This document shows positions 23,917-37,139 of a stretch of DNA of 64,000 bases, in pieces. The stretch's first letter is position 1; every line of letters begins with the position of its first letter. Source of the DNA: Polytrichum commune. Its lineage: Eukaryota; Streptophyta; Polytrichopsida; Polytrichales; Polytrichaceae. The translations under genes were made by a program, and so were the position numbers. The stretch lies in the NCBI GenBank assembly GCA_950295325.1, contig OX485804.1, positions 24,428,001 to 24,492,000 of the forward strand, in the 5' to 3' direction. Below the pieces are notes generated by a model that saw only the letters and a program-made list of their open reading frames with translations, did no database searches and was not told the origin of the DNA.

Positions 23917-24476
23917 GGGGTTGTTTACACCATGGACCATGAACTCATCTCAAGGCCCTGTAAAGTCTGTGATTGGCTGTTGAACTCGTCCCGGAATCAC
24001 TTCGGTTTACACCAAGGAAAAAATGTCAGAGTGACCATGGAGTTCGAGGTCTCCAAAAGACAATATTGTAAGGCCTATATTATTCACTGACACGGTCCAA
24101 TAGGTATTGCGGTGGGAGAGGCAAAAAAAATGCTCTCGTAGAAAAAGACAAGAGCCCATGGCAAAAAAAATCCTGTCATAATAAAATTTTAATGAGTTTC
24201 ATAATAAAATTTTAATGAGGTTTTTTTGGGGGAAAAGAAGATGAAGACAAGAGAAGACCAAAAAAATGGTCAAATTTGAATTTTTTTCAAAAATTCCCTT
24301 TTTGGACATATATCAAAAAAATCAGCACATCCGGTTTACACCTATTGAGGAGCCCAAAGGCTTTGTAAATTGATATTTTAAGAAATTGGACCAAGAAAGT
24401 TGGACCATGAAGCCAAACCATGGAAGAAGGCCATCTTCTATGGTCCAACTTCATGGTCCATGGTGTAAACCGGCCC
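23917..24476. mobile_element. 560-bp Tourist-like (PIF/Harbinger) MITE
   Basis: Termini GGGGTTGTTTACACCATGGA (left) and the complement of GGGCCGGTTTACACCATGGA (right) form an imperfect inverted repeat of about 27 bp. The left flank is TAA (23914-23916). The immediate right flank appears to be TAT, but a solo LTR has inserted right there. Beyond that LTR and its duplicated GGCCC the sequence resumes TAA (26230-26232). The original duplication was therefore TAA, as for Tourist elements. The interior is A/T-rich and non-coding. Confidence 0.78.
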
Positions 24477-26224
24477 TATGAGCCCAAATAGTGTGCTCAC
24501 ATGTGTGTTAGGCGTAAAAGAATGCTAGAATTAGGATTTGATGTTTTCAACACGTATACAAAACATAAAAAAAGAGTGCCGGGGTAGGGCTTAAGTTGGA
24601 ACTGAGTTAAGTGTTAAAGATAACATTTTGGGCTAGTGTTTGATGGATTTGGATTGAACTAGGTTACTTAGTTAAGTTAGTGATATTTAGATTGGAATAG
24701 GGGGGGGGGCTCAAAATGGGTAGGGGAAGCTTAGTGTTAAGGTAGCTATAACCTAGGCTGTGGGTTAGTGGTGTTGGTTAGGCCTTGATTAATTATCTTA
24801 AGTCCAAGTTTGATTGGCTTGGAGTTAGGAGTTGAGGCTTATGCCAAAAACTAGTTTTAGTTGATGGTGGAATTAGTTGGTCTGGGCGGGCACTACTGCT
24901 CGCTTTGGGCTCGGGTTGTGTCCGTTTAGGGACGGGGGTGGCACGAAGGATAGGCCAACTGCTAGATTTCCGGGCCTGAGGAAGGAAGTCCCCTGTTCGG
25001 CCAGGGAGCTCTCTGAAACACTCTCTTAGTTGCTGGAAGGATACAGAATGCGGAGCTCGACCGTAGAAGGCCCTGCTGGAATCCTCCGAGGTTACTCACC
25101 AATCTGATGTGGGAGGGCGCACCTGGGTTGCGGATGGAGCCAAATGGGGAGGGGCAGGAAGAAAAAAACGAGAGCTTGGAAAGCCACCAGGGGCGGTTGA
25201 AGGCGGCCGGACATCGTTCTCACCTGGATTTGGATTTACACAAGGGCCCGGACTGCAAGTGGCATTGGCAAGGAGACGAAAGGATGTAGGAGGTGGCTGT
25301 AGGTGAATGCCGAGAGATGAATCTGTTGTGGGTAACCGGTGCATTTACATCCGCATTCACTGGAATCATTGCACAACCTAGGAGATTGCTACAAGAGGGA
25401 AGCGGCCAACATCAGCTAAGTGGGTTATGCCTCTCGGTCTTCCTCGCAGTTGAATCGTCCTCGGCTGTTCTTTGGTAATGCCAACCAATGCCAGTGTGGG
25501 GGTCAACTTGGTGGAGGTAGAGAAGGGAGATCTGCTCGGGGGAGCGCATGAGCTGGGCTTCTAGCCGAATCGATCGGGTCAGAAGCAATCCCCGCAGGCC
25601 AGAGGGAGTGGCTTTGAGGTTGCAACCTCAGAGTTGGTAGAGGGAGCAGCGGGAAGGATCTGCTGTCTGTTGGTTGGACAATGAAGCCTGGGCCGACTGG
25701 GAGGAAACCAGGTATGCGGCAGGAGCGTGGAATTCAGCGCAGAGTTATTGGCGAGGTCCCGGCGGTAGTCTGCCGAGGTGAACTGGTGGGAGACGGAGAG
25801 ATGGAAGTGGGGCAGAGAAGGCGGCAGGCACTCCAGGGGCCTTCCGAGATGGCACAGTAGAAGGGGTCCGAGGACTAGGTAGGGGTTGAAGGGGGGTTAG
25901 GCCTTAGGACAGTTGGGTTTTGTAAGGCACATTAGTATGAGCCGCAGCTAATTAGTAAATTGGCTTTTGGTTAAGTGTGATTGCGGTGCTAGGAAGTGCA
26001 AGTGTGGAATGTGTTAGTGGGGATGGTGGGCATGAGACAGAAAAGTATTTTTTGAATACTATAATCCTTGCTTGATGGAAATAAAGTTGTATGAGGCTTC
26101 ACCTTCATGGGATGGATGTATTAAGATGCTAAAACCCACAACCTAAGGAGGTTACCCGAACACATGTGGGTCACATACCTTCACCTGGATTACGACGCTT
26201 AAAGGTGGGGGTTTGTGGCTGACA
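24477..26224 (-). mobile_element. Solo LTR, 1.75 kb, TSD GGCCC
   Basis: On the minus strand it starts TGTCAGCCACAAACCCCCAC and ends GGGCTCATA, matching the ends of the plus-strand LTR at 52,884-54,279 (TGTCAGCCC to GGGCTCACA). The final CA is TA here, a C-to-T change. The 5-bp duplication GGCCC flanks it (24472-24476, 26225-26229). No internal retrotransposon sequence follows on either side. The GC-rich centre (24,880-25,860) gives several ORFs that are not proteins. Confidence 0.72.
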
Positions 26225-26232
26225 GGCCCTAA

Positions 26233-28794
26233 GTGGACAGAAGAGTCCGCAAATTCCACCTGGCATTTATGTCAGTAACATTGACATGTAATTCACCACA
26301 CTTTCCATCCTTATCTATTTTTGCAATTTGAATTTGAGATTGAGTTTGTTACTCCATATTGATTCAGGTGGAACTTGCTTTCTGGAAGTTTATGATTGAA
26401 CTCACCTTGTGGATCAATCCAGCTGCTGTGGGGAAACTACGACTAAATTATCTGGGAGCATTTGACATCCCACCAAGTATATCACTGAGCTCTATGATGA
26501 CATTATTGTGATCTCCAACTACAACAGCTGGTCCTTAAGAATTTTCTCCACAATACCAACTTCTTAGATGAATTGGGTTGGAGATTATTAAGGAACCTTT
26601 ACACTGAAACACTCTAATGGGGTGACACCCTAATATTATTTCTATTGGTGTTGCTAGGCTGAATGTTCAGGTCCATTGGCCTCAATTTAGGCCCAAAACG
26701 TTCTTAGGAGTTTCATGCAAATTTTGTATACTCTCTTTATGTTGGATGACATGAAATCGTCATCAAACTCTTAAGAAGTGCATAGCAATTTCATTATTAA
26801 AGTGTACATTGGAGGTGAATTATTTCATGTTTTTCATCCTAATACCTTGGTGTAAGTGTCATGTGTCCATAAATGTGTTTCATTATGTCCAATTTTATTT
26901 TTAAACGTTCATTTTTCATGTAGCCATGTTATTGTGTAATGTGGCCCATGTTTGGTTTCATACGTAAAGTCATACAATTGATATGCAATACATCTTTAGT
27001 TCTATTGGTACACAATTGAATGATAAGTGTGAAGAAGAAAATTGGGATCATTTCAGTTAATTTTTGTTGTCCTTTTCATTCCTTAATCCTAAGGTCAACA
27101 ACTCTGACATCAACCATAGATAACAGTTAAGAAATCAACATGATATCATTAGTAACCCTAATCCTTGTTAATTAACTTTGTCATTGTATTGATTATGGAG
27201 TATTAAATGTAGGTATGATCCAAAATATGCTCCACAATACAAATCTAAGCACACCAACTATGTAAAGTTATTTGCTTTAGTCCGTGTTTGTTAGACACTC
27301 ATTCTTGCACCCCAATTGTGAATGACCCCTACATCTAACATTATCTAGTTGAACAAGCATGTTGGGTGGGTCCAAGAATATGTCAAAGATTGATTTTGGT
27401 GAATGCCATGTGATCCTTCACTATGCATATTCAACCTAAATAACAATTACGTTGCTTCCGTAAATATACCGGCATCTAACTTTTCATTTGTGTCAGTCCC
27501 ACCGGCCGCCCTCAACGACCGATTAACATCATGTTCTTTAATTAGCGTGTCTTCTCGTCATCTTGGCTTATTTAACGAAGACCCTTTGTAAGCTCTAGGG
27601 GAGAAAGTTAGCAACTTCTTTGCTAATGCATATTATTCTTTGTTGAAGTAGGGTTCTTGGCTACATACGGAAGGCTTATGCTGAAGATCATAGAATACAT
27701 GATAATTTTAGCACCGAGACAACCGCCTTCCTACTACAGGGTTGACAACTTACTAACTTACTAACTTAGTAACGACGGTCTAGGAGGCCAATTGTCCAAT
27801 AGGTTAGGTCCATTGATTTTGAAATCAACTCTCCCCTTTGTTGGTTTTACTGCATAACTTTCTTATATGTGGAATGGAATAGGCTGATTGTGCTTAATAA
27901 GTGTTATAAGTTTCTGTTATTTCAACAAAGGTGTAGAAATTGATAAAGATAAAGGGTCATATAGTAGGTAAAGTGGTAGGATATTGTAAGTTGTTCCAAC
28001 CAAAGAGTACTCGAGAGTAAATTTTTTATATATCCTAGTGTTTGAAGTGTCTTCTTTAGCTTGACAACTTCAGTAAATGCAAGGTTAGCACCACACGATT
28101 TTTTACAACTAGGTTTTTCATAGTTTTTTTTAAATAACCCAATCATCTAAGGTTCAACAAAATCCAGTTTTATTCGGTTTTATTACAAATAAGTTGAGAT
28201 TATAGGGCACAAGACCCAATGTCCGCCAATGATGGTGTCGATTGCCAAGTGTTGGAATAAAACCATGATTTTATAAGAAAAAATCGGGTTTTTTTGCATT
28301 AAAACCAAAAACCCAATGCATCGGCTCAAAAAGGTTAGGTTTTTCCCACCCTTGGGTATATGTAGATGGAAATATTCTAGCTGATGTTGTATGTTAGGTC
28401 ACAGTAGGACAGGGTTAGCTATAGAATTGCTCAAACTTTTCTTTTAGTCCTCTGTGTCTTTCTTTAGTGTTCACTTCACAGTAGTTAAACTTTGCGCCCA
28501 AAACTTTAACGTAAGAAGTTGATGATATCGTTTTTTACCTTCGTTCATGTGCACTATGTGTAGCGGTACTCTAGTAACATTAAGTTGAAAGTAATTGTAG
28601 TTGGCATCTAGCAATGTTACACTTGTCATAATTAAACTATGGGTGAAGAGATACATGTTACTTGTAAGTGAATTTAATACTCCACATGGAGTATTGTTAC
28701 TTGATTTTCCTTATGTCCTTATGGCTGGTAAGATGGTACAAAGATGGCATAGTTTTCCAAGCCCTACTCTTAAGCCATTGGTATGAGGTGATCT
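26233..28794. other. Intergenic DNA, no gene recognised
   Basis: AT-rich and free of long ORFs. The longest frames (62-75 codons) have no recognisable content. This is the left flank of element E1. Confidence 0.6.
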
Positions 28795-28798
28795 ATGG

Positions 28799-28828
28799 AA
28801 CACTATATTCGTTAATTGGAAACTTTTG
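28799..28828 (+). repeat. E1 left terminal inverted repeat
   Basis: AACACTATATTCGTTAATTG followed by GAAACTTTT. Compared with the E2 right terminus it matches at 27 of the first 29 positions. Confidence 0.82.
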
Positions 28829-29201
28829 AAAGTCTCAAAATAAAATATGCCCATAGTTTGGGATGCCAATATTGTGGGCATACGGAATATTGGAAACATC
28901 AAGAACATGACGATTTAAAAATTTGTACGTAAAGGATATTCTTATTACTAAAAATAGATAATTTCAATTAAAATGGAAAGTGAGCTCCATGTGGAAAATA
29001 ACAATCCACTCCAAAAAAAACAAATGGTTTATGTCATTATAGAGTTTGGGGTGCGCATCCCATAAGTAAGGCTCTTATGAATTTGGATGGCACATCCTAA
29101 ACGTATACCACAATGGAGTGTGACAAGTCCACTAAGTCTATTAAAAACCAAATCTACTAATCGCCCATGTTTTTCGCCATTAACTCCCACCTATGTTATG
29201 T
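28829..29201. other. E1 left subterminal non-coding DNA
   Basis: Nothing coding lies between the left terminus and the stop of the DUF7869-type gene. No palindromic sites of the E1 type are seen here. Confidence 0.6.
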
Positions 29202-32200
29202 TTACACATCTCCATCTTCCGCTTCATATCCATTCTCGGCGTCATTTTTTGCCGCTGCAATACGTGCCAAGTTGTCTTTGGCAAAATCTATATGTTTTTG
29301 GGGGATGGTCATTGTTTCTGTTTTGGACCCTTTGCGCGGCTTCCAAGCACAAAGTATAGTATCCGTATTTATCCAAACCGGTGTGTACGCTGAGTCCACA
29401 GTCCACTTAAAATTCTTTTTGGTGTCCCAACCTAAATAAGTGCGTAGCACATTATGGTCTTTAGTGCTTGGACGACAATATTCCACCTCAATTTGACGAA
29501 AATTGGGGCTAGTTCGAACAAAATTGGGTGAAGACAATGCTTTCACCAACCAAATTGGCTTGGGATGCTCCTCATCCCCTGCTCGTACAAGGACCAAATA
29601 ACCTTCATGGCAATCAACACCTACACGAAACGACGGTGCCGGTCGATTGCGGGCAGGGCCAACGTAATGCTCGTCCATTGCGAACTCTTCACGAACGTCT
29701 CCATTGCTAAAAAACATGGTGTCGGACTCGACAACCGTTAAACGGCTTTGTGGTCAAAATCCTTGTGTTAAAGTTGTACGGGTGTCGCCACCAAGTGTCA
29801 TTAGGGCCGAGCGAATGCAATCCCAATACGCAATTAAAGGCTCATGAGTATCTTTAACACGTCTAGTGATGTCTTCCTCACACAACTCTTTCCAATATTC
29901 AATGAATCCGGATATGCCTTTGATGATTTCCGGCCCATTCCTCATGAGATCAGGTTTGCAAGGCTTTGGATCCCCATCCGGAAGCAAACATTTGTCATCA
30001 TTGTCTTGATGCCATACGAATATACCATCATCCGGGCCCCAATTAGGAGATGTGCACAAAAGCTTGAATTGCATGGCTGGGAGACCATCATCCCTTATAT
30101 AGAATCGGAATTGTTGTGCTTTGGTATGCCCCACCAAACGGTCCCCTCCCTTCAACATGTATGACTTGATGAAGGCCTTGAAATTTGGTACTTCCTCAAT
30201 CATGTGCGGAATTACTGGCATATGGTCCAAATCCATATACGATTTCATAAGAAGAGGTATGGTTGGAAAATCTTCTTCATGCAACTTCATGCTCCACCGT
30301 CCGAATGATGCATCAATGTCGTCGTGTGTACGTCCCACCATAAAAAACGACACAAACACCTCCTTGAAGATTCCTTTCGCCACGAGCAATGACCAAAAAC
30401 AAAATACATATCGACATTTGTTGTCTTTCGCGCAATTATCAAGTTGAACGTGAAGAGTTGGAGGCAATGGTTTTGCACAAATAGGTTCTCCCGGTGGTTC
30501 TGGCAATGACGACATACAAACCTCCTTCCCCGCAAGCACTGCTTCGTAAAGGGGTGTCGTTCCACAACCATCAAAAAATGCACGTGATTGTTGCGCACCT
30601 CTCCATGAGGAGTGCCCGAAACACCATGGGCACAAGGGGGACCCCGGAGTGACACCCGGGACTTGTGGCGCCGTTGGTGAGAGGGCCCAAGTGATCCTAG
30701 TGTGGGTGAGGGCCCCGGGCGTTGGGAACGCCTCCCACCCACGGAGACTAGGAGGCATGAGGGTAAGGCCATGAGCTATGCGTAGCTCATGGCGTGGTGA
30801 TTCTAGAATGCTCAAGAACACCTCAATCGGAGGTGTGAGCTAGGAGTTATGGCCATTTGAGTGGCGCGCTGTCCCGGGACAGCGCCCTGCTACAGCAGTG
30901 CCTGGGAGTGATTCCCGGGACTGCCAAGGTTCAAACAGGCATAACTTCCTGACCACTTGCCCGAATGGGGCAAGTGAGGAGTCCATCGGCATGTACGTGA
31001 AGCGTAGATGAAGATGGAGTGGTTGGTTGCTGGAATCAGACATCATACAAGGAAGTTATGATGGTCTGAAGCTGCTGGGGGCTTCTAGGCCCAGCGGCTA
31101 AGGGAAAATGTCCACTTGGCCCCAACTCTTGGTAGAGAGACAAGAGGTTGGTTGACGGTGGGGTAGGGGCCCCGCGTAGAGTCCTAGAGGCTTATATGGG
31201 TGAGGTGGTGTGGCCTCACCCACCCGAGGCCGAACGGCACGGCCTCCATTGGCATTGGCCTAATGTGAGGCCATAGTTGCCTAGTATGGTTCGGGTTGTT
31301 GTAGTGTTGCTTCGGCAACGCGATGATCAACATAAGATTGGACTTCCATGGATGGAAGTCCACATCTAAGGATTGGTTACCAATTAAAGGGGTTGGTTAC
31401 CGATTAAAGGGGTGAGTCCCGAAGTAAAGCAAAGTAGGAGGGTTGGTTCCCCTCCTATGAACTATAAGGTCCGGGGTGAGAGGAGCTAACCATTAGCATG
31501 GCGGTATGCGAAGGGTTAGCGACTCGTAACCTTTGCTAGAATTGCAAATTGGCAAGGTTGTTAAGGGGGCTAGCAAGGGTTGCGACAGTGATGAATGTAA
31601 CGGCGGCTTCTCCAGATCGCGCAAGAGTTTTGCAAATGAACCCACTGTGTGGTTAGCATCGCCAGGGTAAAAATCCAACCCATAATGGGCATACTTTACG
31701 TCTCCATGGCCGTGGGCAATCATCCCTGCGAAAAAAAACAAACGATGCTTGAACAACAACAATAACAACGACAACTCCAAACGGAGGTATGAAATTGGAT
31801 ATTTGGCAAACACACCCAATAAAATTTGAGAGAATTTGAATACATATTTGTGATTCAATACAAACCTGTGATAGATACGGGTAACTTGAAAAGACCATCC
31901 GTGGCCTTTATTTTGCGTGCATAACAAGGGCATGCGGTCTTGGCGTGGTCCATTTTATCATGGATGATTGTTAGAACTTCTGTAGGCCTCATTATGGATA
32001 GAGCACGGTTCTTGTAGTAATCTTGACGGTGAGCCTCTTGGTTGTTGACATGTTCAATATATTTTGCTTGGTGTCTAGTGTGGGATTCGGTACCTATGGG
32101 GTGGGCGTCTCGAAGACCTTTGTATTTTTCACACGTCGTACACCTAGCGAATTTGTCCCCTGGTCTCTTCAAAATGTATTCGGCAAACTGTTGGTTTTTA

Positions 32201-33342
32201 ATCACACTCAACTTGGACAAAGAAATGGGCCCACATCCCGCTATGCGATCCACTTCATTGATGTCCGTTAATATGTTCTTCCATTTTGTACCCGTGGGCA
32301 ACACCATTTGTACAACTTTCTCCCCTGACGACAATGTCCTCGTCTTGTGGGGCATTGCATCGGCCAATGGGACTATGATGGTGGAGAGTGTCGCGGAGGT
32401 TTAGAGTGTAGCCTCCCTAGGTTTCTTTGTACCCGAATTGCCATGAAAACGAGAGCGGCGACCCAACAATGAATATTTTTGAAACCTATAAAAGTCAGAC
32501 TTTGACACGGCGTAGATGGTATACCACGCAGTACAACACACTTCCACATTATCAAGTGTGACCACCTTATGCCCATGGATGTCAATGTGGACATTTCTGT
32601 GGACCTCGAGTTTCTTTGCCGATCTCATACGGAAATCCGCAAGCCACATCTCTTGACGTAGGGACTTAATTTTCTCCCGCGGGAAAAATTGGCAACATTT
32701 CCTCTCGCAACAGTCCTTGGCGGACACAAAACGGATAGATTCGTCTCCCAATATGCGATCCCGTCGACGTTCCTTATCTCCACGAGGCACACGGTTAGAA
32801 TCATATCTGCGTAGGCCTTTGCGAGGACGTATTTTGGCCAACAAAGCTAATTGCGTTTGCTTATGGCGGCGGTCATGATCCAACAAGCTTACTCCGTCAT
32901 GGAGAACCCGACAAAGAGGCCATCGACGCAAGGAAAATCTCCATGTCACCGGGACGTCAAACGGAAGCAAAGAATTCAAGATGCACACACCCACATCATT
33001 GGGACCAAGGGGGTTGGCATCCATACAATCACAGGGATCGGAATTTCTACATATGCCATCTGCCACCGGGACACCAACATCGTTGAAAAGAACAACATCA
33101 AGGCCCACCCATTGCTCCCTACCGAAACCGGCACATAACGGAATGTCATCATTGTCATCCCCGAAACGTATAGATTGTTCGTGCGTTTCAAATGATTCGT
33201 GGGAGGATGAATCCACAAACCCACCCATGGCATTTGCCATGCCATGACTACCCGCCGATGGCGAAGATAGTTCACAGTCACCATCGGAAGAGGAAGCTTT
33301 TGTGGACAACTCCAATGAACTATATCCAATGTGCATCGCCAT
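29202..33342 (-). pseudogene. DUF7869-type transposase-like gene, interrupted by a solo LTR and two stops
   Basis: The minus-strand frame is open from ATG at 33342 (after a TTTAG acceptor; an upstream exon is possible) with SRRRDR-like basic and Cys-rich segments (SAKDCCERKCCQFFP, ARCTTCEKYKGL). An intron (31865-31726) rejoins SITG to MIAHGHGDVKYAHYGLDFYP. The DUF7869-type core is LHVQLDNCAKDNKCRYVFCF, VGRTHDDIDASFGRW and IPLLMKSYMDLDHMP; these Asp-rich motifs suggest an RNase-H-like nuclease but that is inference. Breaks are TAA at 32403-32401, a solo LTR 30589-31587 whose removal restores the frame, and TGA at 29756-29754 followed by in-frame homologous sequence to 29202. I infer it is the transposase of E1 because it sits between the termini and is the only transposase-like gene there. 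Confidence 0.75.
30589..31587. mobile_element. Solo LTR, 999 bp, TSD GTGAT
   Basis: Starts TGTTGCGCAC, ends GGTTGCGACA, with flanking GTGAT on both sides (30584-30588, 31588-31592). Excision leaves an uninterrupted DUF7869-type frame (EKPPLHSS joined to RAFFDGCGTTPL). No internal retroelement sequence remains. Confidence 0.88.
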
Positions 33343-33486
33343 CCAACCTAAACAAACCACCAATAAATGACCAACACAACAACAACCGCAATACATACAA
33401 AAGCGGATACGAGATATGCCTACATATATGGCTGAAAAATCACAACCAACACTCGCCACACCGTTGCGGGACCTCACATATGAAGA

Positions 33487-34790
33487 CGAACGTGCGTTCG
33501 ACAACAGCCCCATGACATGCAAATCCTACACGGGACTCAGACGTCCCTGCACAACGGAACCCCATTCCAATATATATTACCCGTGAAGGGCTTTGGGTGG
33601 AGTCGCCAATAAAACATTGGAAGGATTGTCCACCACCAAGGGACAACACAAACACATATATTCACGAACGCGAGGACGAAAACATCAACCCAATATACAA
33701 TAAAATCTAAATGGGACATATTATAAGAGCACCTAAAATATACTTGCCACTTTATTCACATGCAGTAAGCATCATATTTGAGGGGCGTATATTTGATGGG
33801 CGAGTGTTTACGAACGATCGTTCGTTAGCTACAGCTGAAATGGAGGGCTTATGTACACGAACGATCGTTCGTAAGTTCCAGCCGAAACATAGGGGCGGAT
33901 GCATACGACCGATCATATGTATGTTACAGCCGCGACAGTGTTAGGCAAAAATGATTGGACACGTCCAAATAGAGATATCTATAGCCACGTTACAGGGATA
34001 CATGAAATCCAATATCCAGTGGAAAATGACAATCGACATCTATCACTAAAATCATGATTGAACAGATACGAACGAGCGTTCGTATCTAACATTAACACGG
34101 TGTAGTCCTCTACACATGCTTGTGTCAACAAGTCTGTTGGTGGATGCGTGGACGGTGGATAGGTGGTATTTACGAACGCGCGTTCGTAAAATTGGAAAAC
34201 ATCATTATCCGTGGACATAAATGGTAGTGCGAAATACGAACGAGCGTTCGTATCTATTCTAAACATGGTGTAGTCCTCCACACACGCTTACGTTAACAGG
34301 TCTGTTGGTGGATGTGTGGACGGTGGACAGGTGGTATTTACGAACGTGCGTTCGTAAAATTGGAAAACATAATTCTCCGTGGACATAAATGGTAGTGCGA
34401 AATACAAACGAGCGTTCGTATTTAACTTCCATATTGTGAACGTGGCCAATGCACGGAAGTGTATAAATTAAGGAATATTTATGGATTCTTGAAAAATAAT
34501 CCCAGGTGATATTTACGAACGCACATTCGTAAATATCCCATCATCAGATGTTCCGTTGGAGAAAACGGTTACACGGGAACTCCTGCGCGTCTGGGTCTTG
34601 AAGGTAGATATACGAACGTACGTTCGTATATAATCGACACAATTTTCGTGCCTAGTTCTGTCTATAAGTAACTCAATGTCGAGTACGGTTGTAAACAACT
34701 TACGAACGCACGTTCGTAAACAACTCACATCATATTTATGTACCTCTTGTACATGTGCTACCAACTCACGTTTACGAACGTGCGTTTGTA
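33487..34790. promoter_or_regulatory. Palindrome cluster 1 (about 13 copies of TTACGAACGNNCGTTCGTAA)
   Basis: Perfect or near-perfect dyads are at about 33487, 33811, 33858, 34068, 34169, 34235, 34338, 34401, 34511, 34610, 34700 and 34770, with a decayed copy near 33905. The arms are conserved while the central two bases vary (AT, AG, CG, TG, TA, CA). Two copies of a larger 165-bp block (34,100-34,240 and 34,270-34,410) carry two dyads each, so some copies spread by local duplication. The cluster lies upstream of both divergent genes, the position expected for regulatory or transposase-binding sites. Confidence 0.88.
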
Positions 34791-34799
34791 AACGTCCGG

Positions 34800-37139
34800 T
34801 ATTTGCGGCGGTATATAAGGGTATGTGCAGTCTGTAGTGGACCTGGGGGGTGTAGGGTTGGCGCACAAGAAAATGGTTTGAGCGCGTTCCAGTCAGGTCT
34901 GTGGAGCGCACACTTGGATGTGCCGCAGAAAAGAGCTCTTCTGTGGGGGGAAGAGCTTTAAGTACCTTCCCCCCAATGGTTCAAAATCCCTTGGATGCTA
35001 TTTAAAAAGTGGATTCCCGCCGCCTACTTTGACCTAACAATATGCCATTCCATTCATGCGCAATATATAAATAGCATTATGTATGGAACATGTCTTGCGT
35101 GCACGCAACATATTGTAAATGTATAAATCCGTCGCACACCTTAGTTGTTACCAAGGTCGCACGAAAATATGTCTATATATCTATATGTCTATATTTATAA
35201 GTCTATATATATGTATAATTTATATTTTACTATTTTATATATGGGTTATTATAATATATATATATAGGTTGATGGGTTAACATTGAGTATTAAATTATTT
35301 GCGACTAAGGTGTGAAGTCCAAGTGAATTGATGAAGGTTTAAGTGATATATATATTCACACACACAATGAGGTAAGAGTGGCTAAGAACATATTGTGGAA
35401 TCCCCTAAAATTGTAGATATCATATGATTCACATAAAAAAAAATGCTTGTAATATGGTCACCAAGTGCATAAATACCAATAAAAAATCGCTTAATCCATA
35501 GTGGCTTGTGCTAGGTAGATTGAGGACATTTGGAAGTGGAGGCTCACCAAACATCGGCCCATATTAATATGACTCATTGTTGCAATTCATCATTGGTGAA
35601 AATTAAAGTTTAATGCACTAGTATTCGATCGTTAGTTCAAGTTGACACCTAATTAAATGACTTGACGTCCTATTGGAAATTCACTTTAGGTCCACCATGG
35701 TGTGGAAATGGATAACTAATTTGGAATGGTGCATACAATAGTATGCACTTACAATTATATATTTGTATTATTTGCAACAAGAAGTATGTGCATGACCATA
35801 GCTTAAACTATTGATTTAAGTTGAAGTCTTAAACCATTCATGTTATAATAAGACTAAGTGTGTATTTTGTGATCAAATTGCACTCAAAACTATTAAGGTG
35901 AAAGGGCTAGCATTTCAAAATTCATTCTTCACCCCCTAAACCAATGTTTTATATCAAAATGACAATTACTGGCATGAGTCTAGATTATTATAGTTGCTAT
36001 GACCCAAATAAGGCAAGTTCCAATCGAACCAACATTCGTAGACCATTTTGACATGATGCGCATAGACCACAACATGGCCATATATAAGAAAGGTTGGTAA
36101 GGTAAAAAAATGTAGGGTTTAGGGTTTGGGGTTAGGGTATAGAGTTTGTGAAAGTTGTCTATGTGGTTTGCGGGCTTAGGGTTTAGATCGTTACTTCAAT
36201 GCATTATATACACAAACAATATCGACTCCTAAATAATCCATATCGCACTAACTTAATTTATGGGAAGCTCATACTATCAATTATTGATACTACTAGCAAA
36301 ACATGCGACCACATGGCTAAAATACACTACACTAAATATCATATTTAGTGTTTGATTGTATAATATAGTGTTGTTACATTATCATGGTCAACACTAAATT
36401 TCAATTCTTTGATACTACTAGCAAAACATGCGACCACATGGCTAAAATACACTACACTAAATATGATATTTAGTGTTTGATTGTATAATATAGTCACTGT
36501 GTTGTTACACTATCATGGTCAACACTAAATTTCAATTCTTTGATAATTAGTGTTGGACATATTAAATGGGCCACCACATTTCCTACTACCATGTCCTTTA
36601 TGCTTTTATCATTGTTAATTTTTTTTTCATATTAATTTCCTTACACAAAATTTGTGCATGCGACATCCACATATTACCATTATAGTTGAAATTAAGTGTT
36701 TGAGTTCACAATGAATAGTAGTTACTTTCATAGGGTTACTGATATTTAGTGTACTATGCGTTTGTATTTAGAGTATCTAACACTAAATATCATATTAAGG
36801 GTGGTTCAAGCTAACACCTCATTAAATTAATGACATCGTATTGAAAATTGAATTTTCATCCACCTCTTGTGGAGAATCAGATAGCCCCTCTCCACAATTC
36901 AAATTGAGTCATTTATATATGTAATATTTATTTGAGGAACCATTGAAGAACTTTAAAGATGTCTCGTTCATGAAAACGACATTTGCATCTTGGGGGTGGA
37001 TTCTTCATCGAAAACCTACTAAATGACATGAATTGTTAAATACAAATTATCTGAACATACTTTTCTAAAATATGTTTACAAGGAATCCATATGTCGAGGT
37101 ACTAAGGGGATACGGAAAGTTAAATTTATGTCCCTAAAC
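34800..37139. other. E1 central non-coding DNA free of palindromes
   Basis: No ORF of note. It includes an AT-rich 35,160-35,280 segment, a 125-bp tandem duplication (36,286-36,541) and a short telomere-like run of TTTAGGG variants at 36,113-36,145. A TATATAAGG word is at 34,813. The abrupt lack of palindromes suggests an inserted block, but I found no defined ends. Confidence 0.5.
36286..36541. repeat. Tandem duplication (125 and 131 bp) containing CACTAAATAT dyads
   Basis: Both units begin GATACTACTAGCAAAACATG. Each contains CACTAAATATNATATTTAGTG, nearly a perfect dyad. The second unit has a 6-bp insertion (CACTGT-like). Confidence 0.87.

Noticed and set aside
36113-36145. Telomere-like TTTAGGG repeats
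   Set aside because: Only a few degenerate units; far too short for an interstitial telomere array.
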